Positions 55,094 through 64,000 of a stretch of DNA of 64,000 nucleotides are shown here, one piece after another. The notes under the pieces were generated by a model. The model was not told the origin of the DNA and did no database searches. It saw only the letters and a program-made list of their open reading frames with translations. The position numbers and the translations under genes are program-made. Location of the stretch: the NCBI GenBank assembly GCA_023614405.1, contig CM042689.1:310969132-311033131 (forward strand), written 5' to 3'. Each line of letters starts with the position of its first letter. Position 1 is the stretch's first letter. Origin of the DNA: Avena insularis. Its lineage: Eukaryota > Streptophyta > Magnoliopsida > Poales > Poaceae.

Positions 55094-57083
55094 TTCTTCA
55101 TCAATAAAAATCTCGGGTCTGTCTAGACACTTCGTTTTTATTGTTTCATGCACTGTTGTGTTGTTCTTAGAGCGTCTTAGTTTTCATTTGCTTTGCTTAG
55201 TTTGTTTAGTTTGCTTGAATAAATTAGTTTGGACCCCCGTTCTCGTTGTGTTGTTTCAAATAAGTCGATTGGTGTTGGAAAGGAGTAGAAAGTTCTTGCT
55301 TGAAGAGTGCAAGAGGAGCTTGCTTTGACTGTGAATTAGACTTTAGTATGTCATGCTAGGTGTTGTTTTGACCTTATGCTTAGTGATTATTGTTGTAGCA
55401 TGACTTGTTCTAAACAATTGGGATTGCTTAGTGTGCCTTGAAAGAATTATGCGTTGTTTTAGCATGCAAAAGCATAGTATTGTGGTATTCTCCTTTGATG
55501 TTTTGTTTGGGTTGACTTGGCACATGCTCACACCATGTTATGACTATGAACAAGTCACCTTAGTCTCTATGATCATTTTGTCCTTGACTTGTAGTACCAC
55601 TCTATGCTTTGATTATTAATGTTTTGGCGCTCTGCATGATTATGGCCATTATTGCTCTCTTAGTTGGTTGCTCCCAGTCTTTTGATAGCCTCCACTTGTA
55701 TGAGTAAGCTCTACTCATGATTCCAACTCCCAAGAAACCAAGTTATTCCAAAGTGTCCACTATAAATTCCTATGCATGGAGTGTTACACCATTCCAAGTA
55801 TATTCTTGTTTTCAGCTATCTTCCAATTAAAAAGTATTTTGTTATGTGAAAACTTAGTGATTAAAGCCCTCACGAACTTGAGGGCACACTTTATATTCCT
55901 TGCCCCTAATAAACTTGAACCATTGTGTCATCTATGTTGTATATGCTTGCACGTATACGTTGGAATTAGCAGAACCATGTTGTCATGGGGAACATTTTCA
56001 ACATTGCACTTGTACTTTGTACACAGTTGATATCATGCTATTTTGTCTATGGATGTCGCCGGTGTGAAATAAAGAGGGAACTTGTAAGTCCATGGAGTTA
56101 TGTATTTTGTGTTAGAGAAACGCCCGGGCCGCTAGCCTAAGCCATGCCTAATCATGGTGGAAACTTGCAGCATCACCATAATGAGCATTCTGTGAAGCAT
56201 CCTCAATAAAAATCTATGCAAATAGTAAAAAAAGATCGCTGAGATGCTCATTGTCTGCTTGCCTTGTCATTTTGGTTAGGGGATAGCTCATGTACCATGT
56301 GCAAGGGGTACCCTGTTGGAGGTTCTCTATGATATACATGTACTTACTATGACAAGAACTTACAGGTGACTGAAGTTGAGTAGCATGAGGTGTGGCCCTC
56401 GTATTCAAGGGACATGAGATTGCCAAATTATACTTTGTCAAGCATATTCTTCATAGTTTGTTCACTTTAAACTTAATCACTTCAAGATGCTTATGATAGG
56501 GGCAATGAGGCCTAAAAGCTAACAAATACCATAATTTTTGGAAGCTCTTTTTGAAACTTGAAATCCCTGCTTCCCTTTATGAAGGGCCTTTCTTCCACTA
56601 TTATATTGAGTCTCCACCTTCTACCTTTAGACACCATTAAGAGAGCATAGTTGCCATTCTTAGTTCTATGTGCAGTGTCCCGAAACTTATCGATTGATGC
56701 ATATTGTGGATATTACTTGTTCTTTTGCTATTTGTATCTAGTCACTCTTATGAACTTTGAAGGTGTCCTATGCATCTATTTGCTACTCTATGAGAGACAA
56801 GCTGATTGTCACTATGCCATGTTTTCTGTATGTGAAACAAACAAACGTGTTTCAATGCATGTTATTCATGATCTTTGTTTGTAGCCTTTCATGTTGCATG
56901 CATAGTTACTTTGTCTTATTGTTAGAACTCCATATTTCATGCACATGTTTAGATTTCTTTGATCCCAGCTTTCAATGCTTGCAAATGGTTTGATCTTGGT
57001 TTTGATGGTGCATGTCACCTCAAAAATTATTATTTTATCACTTACCTACTCGAGGACGAGCACGAGTTAAGCTTGGGGATGCT

Positions 57084-58632
57084 TGATACGTCGGAAACGT
57101 ATCTATAATTTTTGATGTTCCATGCTTGTTTAGTATCTACTTTGCTTTGCTTTGTCTACACTATGAGGCGTTTTTATATGTTTTCTGGAACTAACCTATT
57201 AACAAGTTGCCACTGTGCAAGTTGCCTGTTTTCTTCTGTTTTTGGTTCCAGAAAGGCAGAAAATCAATATTCTCGGAATTTTACAGGGGAAAAGCCAAAG
57301 TAAATATTTTACCGTGGGCAACACGAAGCCAGAATACGAGACGAAAGAGGCTTACCAGGGGGCCACACTTCCGGGATGGTTTAGGCCAGCGCCTGGGGTG
57401 CACCGCCTGGTGACCCCCTCTTCGCCTATAAAGTCCCCCCGATGCCAAAACCCTAAGTACCCGATCAAAATTCCACGAAACCGTCTGTAGCCGCCGCCAC
57501 CATCATCCCTAGATTGGGGGGATCTGAAGCTCTTCCCGGCACCCTGCCAGAGGGGAGATCATCCCGGAGGCTTTCTTCTTCATCATGCCAGCCTCCGGTA
57601 TGAAGCGTGTGTAGTTCCACATTGGACTACGGGTCCATGTAGTAGCTAGATGGTTGTATCTCCTCCTTGTGCTTTCATGTCTACATCTTGTGAGCTCTGT
57701 TCATGATCAAGATCTCATCTATTTGTAATCATGCATGTTGTGTTTGCGGGGATCCGATGGATATTGAGATTACTATGTCAGATTGATTAATGGTTTTGTC
57801 TTATTGATACTATCATGTCTATGTTGTTTGTGATCTTGCATTCTCTCCGTTGATAGTAGCTATCTTGGCCAAGTAGTTGCTAGTGACTCCAAGAGGGGAT
57901 ATTTATGCTCGATAGTGGGTTCATGCCTCTACTTATCAAGGGAAGTGACATAAATCTCTTTGATAGTAGATGTGTTGTTGCCACTAGGGAGAAAACAACG
58001 GTCTCTTGTTCATGGAACAAGTGGATTGTTTACCTTACACACTTTGCTTAAAGCAGTTGTCTATTGCTTGCAACTTAATCTTTGGAGGGGTTCGGATGAT
58101 AACCTGAAGGTGGACTTCTAGTCATAGATGCAGTTGGATGGCGGTCTATGTATATTGTTGTATTGCCCAATCGAATCTCATAGGATCTTTTTGTCTAGTA
58201 TTGCATTGTTATGCCTTGCTCAGTCCTGCCAATTGTCCTGCTGTAATTTGTTTACCCTGCATGCCATGTTTGTTTATCTAAGGAGAGCACCTCTAGTGAA
58301 CTATGGACCCCGGTCCAATCTTTACCATTGATACATCTTCCTTTGTTACCTGTATACTTGTTGCAAACCATCATCACCTTCCACACCATACAGTTAATCC
58401 TTTGTTACAGCAAACCGGTGAGCTTGACAACCTCACTGTTCGTTGGGGCTAAGTCTTGAGTTTGTGTTGTGCAGGTTTCCACGTTGCTTGCAACACCTTT
58501 GGGATGTTTCCTTCCTCCTACTGGTTTGATAACCTCGGTTTCTTACTGAGGGAAGACTTGCTAATGTGCTCTTCACACCTTGCTCTTGGAGTTTCCAATG
58601 AAGCGCTCCCACGTCAACACCGGGCGCTATCA
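57084..58632 (+). mobile_element. 3' LTR of element A
   Basis: 1549 bp from TGATACGTCGGAAACG to GCGCTATCA. Directly preceded by the polypurine tract and followed by GGGGG. TATA-like CTATAAA is at 57426-57432. Confidence 0.87.
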
Positions 58633-58717
58633 GGGGGATTATATAGGCAAAGGGGCAAGGTCGATGGATGCCCGAGGGGCCCCCACCATAGCCAGGAGCG
58701 GCCTAGGGTGGACCCGC
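58633..58717 (-). mobile_element. Gypsy LTR E, resumed portion
   Basis: Its complement reads GGGGGCCCCTCGGGC, then CCTTTGCCTATATAATCCCC, matching the promoter part of LTR A' (about 1030-1095). It joins directly to the complement of 44344 once element A is removed. It is cut at 58717 by element C. Confidence 0.7.
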
Positions 58718-60108
58718 TGATACGTCCAAAACGTATCTACTTTCCTAAACACTTTTGATATTGTTTCCCCTCTAATTTGTGTGATTTGGATATAATTAAC
58801 ACGGACTAATGCTGTTTTCACAAGAATTGCTTTGGTGTCTCGTTTTTGTGCAGAAAATCAACTTTCAGGAAAAATCCTAGAAAATATGGCAAAAATCCTA
58901 TTTTCCCAGAAGACTCATGGAGCCAGAAGACGAAGGGGAGAAAAGGCTCGAGGGGCCCAGACCACCCCTAGGCGTGGGCCAGGCCTGGCCATGCTAGGGC
59001 ATGGTGTGGCCGCCTCATACTTCGTCTCGATGTCTCCTTTCGCCTACATATACCCTCTGACCTAAAAACACCACGGGGTGTCGATGTTTTTCTAGAGAAG
59101 AGTTCCATTGCGCCGCCACCACCAGAAACCACGATTTGGAACCAGAAACTCCGTTCTGGCACCCTGTCAGGACAAGGAATTGGAGGATATCATCGCTATC
59201 ATCATCACTGACGCCTATCCATCAAACACCCATGATTCCCCCATCCATGTGTGAGTAATTCCCCGCAGTAGGTTATGGGGATGGTAGGGATTGGATGAGA
59301 TCACTCATGTAATTGCATAAGATTGTTAGGGCATGGTGCCTAGTATATATTGTTAGTGCTTTTTGACATTGTTGCAACTTGTTGTGCTTAATGCTTTCCA
59401 TTAGGGCCCGAGTGCCATGATCTCAGATCTGAACATGTTATTGATTCATGATGATATTATTGTTTGTGATCTTACCTGCAAGTTGCGTACACATATCGTT
59501 GTCCGGAACCCGAGGCCCCGAAGTGACATCAATTGGGATAACCCCAGGGGATGGCTGTGATGTGAGGATCAAGTGTGTTCATGGATTGTTAATTCTTTGC
59601 TCTAGTGCTCTATTAAAAGGAGCACCTTAATTTTCAGTAGATTCCCTTGAGGCCCCGCTGCAAACGGGCTGGCTGGACAAAAGATGTTGTGCAAGTTTCT
59701 CATTGCGAGCACGCACGACTATATACGGAACACATGCCTATGGTTACTTAGTACTTGGATGGTTTATCTTTATTATATGCAATGCCTTTGTCTTGATTAT
59801 TACATGAATTATCTTGTCCATGCAACACCCGTCCATCCATCCCTATGACTACCGCATTTTGATCCTATTGTTTATTACAATTGCTACTGCTGTCTTTATT
59901 TTACTGTTGTTATTATTTTGCTACTGCTATTATAAAATTGTTGCTATTGATAAGCTATTGCAAGCAAGACTGTTTCCAGGTGCAGCTGAATTGACAACTC
60001 ATCTGTTAAGGCTTATAAATATTCTTTGGCTCCCCTTGTGTCGAATCAATAAATTTGGGCTTTACTTCCTGCGAAGACTGTTGCGATCCCTATACTTGTG
60101 GGTCATCA
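58718..60108 (+). mobile_element. 5' LTR of gypsy element C
   Basis: 1391 bp from TGATACGTCCAAAACG to GGGTCATCA. The end matches the end of element B's LTR (GTCATCA) and the same leader AGACTATTTTCTGG follows. CTACATATACC near 59043 is a TATA-like candidate. The partner LTR lies beyond the window. Confidence 0.75.
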
Positions 60109-60119
60109 AGACTATTTTC

Positions 60120-60137
60120 TGGCTCCGTTGCCAGGGA
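60120..60137 (+). promoter_or_regulatory. Primer binding site of element C
   Basis: TGGCTCCGTTGCCAGGGA lies 11 bases after the LTR end and is equivalent to the site at 6860 in element B. Confidence 0.7.
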
Positions 60138-60196
60138 GCATAGATTTATTTATAAGTTCACTTGGAATTATTATTGTTTGCTGCCATCCATTCATC

Positions 60197-61824
60197 ATGG
60201 GTAAAGCTCATGATGGAAAAGTTCCTATATTGCCATCCACTACAAGAAGAGGTACAACTCTAAACACCTTTGTTGCTCTTGATTCACCGTCTATGATGAG
60301 TAAGCTTCTTACACCACCACATACACATGTTACACATACTGTTACTTCTGCTGAATCTCAAAATCCTTCTGATAATTTTGATGCTACTTCTACTGTGCTT
60401 GATGAGAGTGGTTCATTAGGTCCTTTCCTAGATGCTACAATTGCTAGAACTATAATGGGAAACACTAAAACTCCTAATGAAAATATTGCTACACCTGTTA
60501 GTTCACCTGAGTCTAGAGAGTATCCTAGTGATGATTTTGATGAATATTATATTGAAATTAGTGATGAATTTATTGAGGAATGTCAAAATACTAGAGGTGC
60601 AAGTGCTATTAAGAGTCTTCTTGAGAGACGTTCTGTTAGATATAAATTACCTCATGATGCTAAGTTCGCTACTTCTCCCATAAACATTAAAGATAATGAT
60701 TATGATTTCATTCTTGATTTATCTTATATAATTATTATTGAGAAAGAACCTTTTTGTGGAACTAAAAATGAAAGTGTTGCGGCACATATGACTGATCTCT
60801 CTATGTTGAGTGGCTTATTTTCCAATGATATTAAGAAACACACCTCCTTGTTGCTAAAATTTTCCCTTTTTCATTGAAAGGTGAAGCTAAAGCTTGATTT
60901 AATAATTTATCTCCTGGATCTATTGATAGTCCTATTTGATTGATTAATACTTTCTTTCAGAAATATTTCCCTGCTAGTGCTCAACATGCTATTTTGCAGA
61001 AACTCTTTGATTTTAAGCAGGAAGAAGGAGAAAACTTGCCTGAGTCATGGGCAGGGTTTTGTTCTTTCATTAGAGAACAGACTGGATATGTAGTACCTAC
61101 AAATGATCTCCTTGGTATATATTATAATGGACTAACCAATGAATCTAGGAAATACCTGGATAGTTGTGCTGGTTGTGTTTTTAGGAAAAGGACTCCTGAT
61201 GAAGCTGGGGAATTAATGGCTAAAATAAACAAGAATTATGATGATTGGACTATACCTGAGCCAACTACACCTGAGCCAATTACGCCTGAGCCAACTATAC
61301 TTGAGCCAACCCCAACACCAACACCAAAGAAGAGGGGAATGATTGAATTAAATGATGAAGTGATGAGGGAAGCTAAGAAATATCTTAAGGAGAAGGGTAT
61401 TAAATCTGAAGATGTGAAGAATTTACCCCCTATAGAAGAATTATGTAAGCCAATCTCTCACTCATCCACTATTGAGGTACACTCTCTCTAACATTTTGAT
61501 AATGGTGATATTCCTTACTCTAAACCTCCTGATCAATGCCTAGAAGAATTTGATATTTATGTTGTTAAGCAAGATAATTTTACTATGAGAGTGCAGAATC
61601 ATCTAATGGAAAATTCTAGAGCTATTAACAAATTGCATGATATTGTGGAAAGAACCTCCAATGATATTAAAATGCTGGTTAAACATTTCCAAATGGTTCA
61701 AACTCAAATTGATCAGCTTACTAAGGTGCAAAAAGATTTGCTAGTTAATGCTTCTAGAGAAAAACATGCTTATGAAATTAGAACTAGAAGTGGTACTTCT
61801 ACTCAGGATCCTTTTATATCCTGA
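60197..61824 (+). pseudogene. Element C gag remnant
   Basis: The frame starts MGKAHDGKVPILPSTTRRGT at 60197, is Ser/Thr-rich and acidic to about 60875, then shifts frame. The capsid domain follows (FNNLSPGSIDSPI, a stop near 60939, then LINTFFQKYFPASAQHAI, FKQEEGENLPESWAGF, GLTNESRKYLDSCAG). This is the retrotransposon gag pattern of an F..KYFP...F.Q...E...E.W..F core. A Pro repeat of PEPTTPEPITPEP type (61257-61325) and a Lys-rich tail follow, then a second piece with a probable coiled coil (61585-61824). At least one frameshift and stops at about 60939 and 61491 make it non-functional. Confidence 0.72.
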
Positions 61825-62221
61825 AGGACATACTAAAAGAATTCAGCAAGATTCTCAACAAGCTAAAAATAGTGGTACTCCTTCTAAGAAAAAGAAAAAG
61901 AAACATAAAAAAATTAGAATCTTCTGAACCTACTAAGGATCCTAATAGTATATATGTCTCTGATGCTGAAACTGGAAGTGGTAATGATAAAAATGATGCT
62001 TCTAATAAACAAGAAATTGAAGAAGAACCTGAAAGGCACACTAAAAAATACTAAGTACACTAAGGAATATTTTGCTGCTAATAAACATGGTAGTGAAAGA
62101 GAGCCTTGGGTGCAAAAACCAATGCATTTTCCTGATAAGAAACACAAGTCAAAGGAAGAAGAACACTATAACAAGTTTTGTAAGTGGATGAAACCTTTAT
62201 TTTTGAAAATTCCTTTAATTT

Positions 62222-62902
62222 ATGCTATTAAATTGCCTTCCTATTAAGTTGCCTCCCTATTCAAAGTATATGAAGGATATTGTCTCTAATAAAAGGAAGA
62301 TTCCTAATGAGGAAATTTCCACTATGCTTGCTAATTATTCCTTCAATGGTAAGGTTCCAAAGAAACTTGGAGATCTAGGGATTCCAACTGTTCCTTGCTC
62401 TATTAAAAATAATTGTGTTAGAACTGCTTTGTGTGATTTGGGAGTAGGAGTTAGTGTTATCCCTTTTTCTCTCTACAAGAGACTTCACCTAGAAAAATTG
62501 ATACCAACTGATATATCTTTGCAAATGGCTGATAAGTCTACTACTATTCTTGTTGGTATATGTGAGGATGTTCCTGTCCAAGTGGCTAATAGTTGTTTGA
62601 TATTAACTGACTTTGTTGTGCTTGAAATGCCTGAAGATGATAATATGTCTATTATTCTTGGGAGACCTTTTCTTAATACTACAGGTGCTGTCATTGATTG
62701 TAACCAAGGAAAAGTAACTTTTAATGTTAGTGAAAAGGACCATATTATTTATTTCCCCAAGAAGATTGATAATAAATATGGCTTAAATTCAATTGAAAAT
62801 ATTGAGGGCATCAACGTTGGAGAAATATATTGTCCCATTCCACAAGAAGATTATGAAACTATTATGATTAGAACTATTGCTATCAAGGTTGAGGTAACAT
62901 AA
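62222..62902 (+). CDS. Element C aspartic protease region
   Basis: A 226-codon open frame. It has the retropepsin-like active-site stretch ALCDLGVGVSVIPFSLYKRL (Asp of DLG), the flap region ISLQMADKSTTILVGICEDV and the C-terminal IILGRPFLNTTGAVIDCNQG. In a working element it would cleave the gag-pol polyprotein. It is intact as far as seen, but gag before it is broken. The frame ends TIAIKVEVT-stop where RT would be expected to follow, and no RT motif appears in the next 1.1 kb. Confidence 0.75.
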   Translation: MLLNCLPIKLPPYSKYMKDIVSNKRKIPNEEISTMLANYSFNGKVPKKLGDLGIPTVPCSIKNNCVRTALCDLGVGVSVIPFSLYKRLHLEKLIPTDISLQMADKSTTILVGICEDVPVQVANSCLILTDFVVLEMPEDDNMSIILGRPFLNTTGAVIDCNQGKVTFNVSEKDHIIYFPKKIDNKYGLNSIENIEGINVGEIYCPIPQEDYETIMIRTIAIKVEVT

Positions 62903-63743
62903 TCATTTAGTGAGATGCAAAGTTTTGCTTCATATAAAATTGTTTTGGTAACAAGACCCGATCAACCTTGTTAACAAAAGTGATTTTGATGAAGAAAACA
63001 ACATTCTCACCATGATTATCTTTGTTTACTTTTATTTCCTGTATTCCTATTTTTGCTTTCACCTTGCTCATGTTTGTATTGCTAGTTGTTGGCATATTTG
63101 AGTGTCTTAGAACTTCTGAAGTTTTAGTTTTGATTTAGTTTTCCATTGTTCCAAAATAATTTTTCTACAAGAAAATCATTTATCAATTCCTGAAAATTGC
63201 TCGAAAATAAAGTTTCTCGAAAAATTCTAGAAAATTCATATTAATTTTTTACGTTAAAAAAGGGACAGAGAGGCACCTGGAGTGACCAAGGGGGACCCAC
63301 CAGGCAGGCACACCACCTGGTGGCGCGCCCAGCCGTGGTGTGGGCCACCCCTGGCCCCCCACTTATTCGGCCACCTACCACTTCACTCTCTCTCTCCCAA
63401 GAAAACACCAAAAACTTTCTCGAACCCGTTTTCTTGCTGTTCTTCACCGTGATTTTCGATCTCCTTACTCAGCCACTCTTTGCTACTAATTTTTGGAGCA
63501 TTTGTTCTCCGGTATGTGACTCCTCCGCTTGTCTAAGTAGATTTTTGATTAGTGGATTATATCTTGAGTATATTTCTACTATAGGTGACATGTTATGTGA
63601 GCTTGCATGCTTGTTCTATGCTTAGAGAAATTATTTTGATGCATGTTTGTCCCTCTTGCAAGTCCTTATAGTAGTTCCCTTCATTTAGTAGCTTTGAAAT
63701 TATTTTTTATGATGTTTGTCTAAAAATTTGAGAAAAGAGAGAG
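62903..63743 (+). other. Element C region between protease and 3' ORF, no RT
   Basis: 62903-63240 is AT-rich and non-coding. 63260-63350 is GC-rich, then a CT-rich leader (CACTTCACTCTCTCTCTCCC) and a possible 5' splice donor (CTCCGGTATGTGACTC near 63510) follow. This looks like the leader of a separate transcript rather than pol. RT, RNase H and integrase are absent. Confidence 0.5.
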
Positions 63744-64000
63744 ATGGACAACCATACTTTTGGAGAAGTGTTTGAGATACACACACCAAGGGTGGCAAGG
63801 CCTTCGAGATCAACTTCTTGATTTAGTCCATCATATAATGAAGATCTTGTTGCACCGCACTTTGGTAATGAGGGAGATGATGGAGATGCACATCCATCTA
63901 CCTTCCCTTGTTTTTACTTTTTGAGAGCTGCAGGGATCCTCGATGATTTCTTGCTCCTTGTTCAAAGGGTTGGTCTGACCGCTTATATGCAGGATGAGAG
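63744..64000 (+). pseudogene. Element C extra 3' ORF, N-terminal part
   Basis: From ATG at 63744 the frame reads MDNHTFGEVFEIHTPRVARP, meets a stop near 63820, and continues as SYNEDLVAPHFGNEGDDGD and FYFLRAAGILDDFLLLVQRV up to the window edge. The leader before it is CT-rich and may be spliced. Sense ORFs of this kind 3' of pol occur in cereal Athila-like elements and have no proven function. The early stop suggests decay. The rest is outside the window. Confidence 0.45.

Larger units (their letters stand above)
54029..57083 (+). mobile_element. Element A interior, 3' part
   Basis: It begins with a coding tail (54048-54480). Then about 2.5 kb has no supported ORF; its last 710 bases match 1-712. 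Near 55067 the polypurine-like AAGCTTGGGGATGC is followed by GGCATCCCC to make a short hairpin. TTAAGCTTGGGGATGC (57067-57082) is the real polypurine tract before the LTR. Confidence 0.75.
44345..58632 (+). mobile_element. Gypsy element A with nested copia element D
   Basis: The 5' LTR starts TGATACGTCGGAAACG at 44345 and the 3' LTR ends CTATCA at 58632. Runs of G on both sides (GGGGG at 44340-44344 and 58633-58637) give a 5-bp target duplication inside LTR E, and E's sequence reads on correctly across it. The end of the 5' LTR, the primer site, gag and pol are missing: they were lost with the insertion and rearrangement around element D. What remains is the 5' LTR up to 45742, the 3' third of the interior from about 54029, and the 3' LTR. 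Confidence 0.8.

Overview
This window comes from a large, repeat-rich grass nuclear genome, most likely tribe Triticeae (wheat, barley, rye or Aegilops). The evidence is nested Ty3/gypsy elements with AAGCTTGGGGA polypurine tracts, a BARE/Angela-type copia LTR family, Stowaway MITEs with the CTCCCTCCGT terminus, PIF/Harbinger-type elements flanked by TTA, and a LINE, around a single host gene with canonical GT-AG introns. There are no prokaryotic features.

Layout. 1-712 is the 3' end of a gypsy internal region, followed by its 3' LTR (713-2216). Next come a minus-strand copia LTR piece (to 3653) and a minus-strand 194-bp LTR-like palindrome beside an initiator-Met primer binding site (4406-4614). 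5408-17408 is a complete but dead gypsy element, called B here. It has a 5-bp target duplication (AGGGG), gag, protease and RT/RNase H with stops, no integrase, an extra 3' coding region, a family of AACTATAC hairpins, and a 3' LTR split by a 3.2-kb LTR-type insertion (13580-16803, target duplication TAGAG). 18.3-24.3 kb is an island of small DNA transposons with captured or broken coding pieces: a split RNase H-like sequence, a 146-codon ORF, an AP2-domain fragment and a palindromic Harbinger-like element.

26112-36456 is the one clear host gene: a full-length ABC transporter of subfamily B (P-glycoprotein/MDR type). Its 12 exons join in frame to 1258 residues, with TMD-NBD-TMD-NBD order and both ATP sites intact. 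A ~460-bp tandem duplication lies immediately upstream of its TATA box. Intron 1 (4.2 kb) and intron 11 are loaded with transposons.

36.5-39.9 kb is mostly unassigned, with one small minus-strand pseudogene. 39.96-58.72 kb is a multi-layer nest: a LINE (39960-43281) interrupted by a minus-strand gypsy LTR (E), interrupted by a plus-strand gypsy element (A, 44345-58632, target duplication GGGGG), which holds a minus-strand copia element (D, 45743-53986) whose right border is a rearranged junction with a templated filler. At 58718 a further gypsy element (C), with gag and protease but no RT in view, was inserted into the remainder of E and runs off the window end with an extra 3' ORF.

Only the ABCB gene is expected to act in the plant cell, as an ATP-driven plasma-membrane exporter or importer. 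Everything else is transposon sequence or its debris. The most unusual signals are the hairpin family in element B, repeated polypurine-tract-like motifs, the duplicated ABCB proximal promoter, and the DNA-repair scar at 53.9-54.03 kb.
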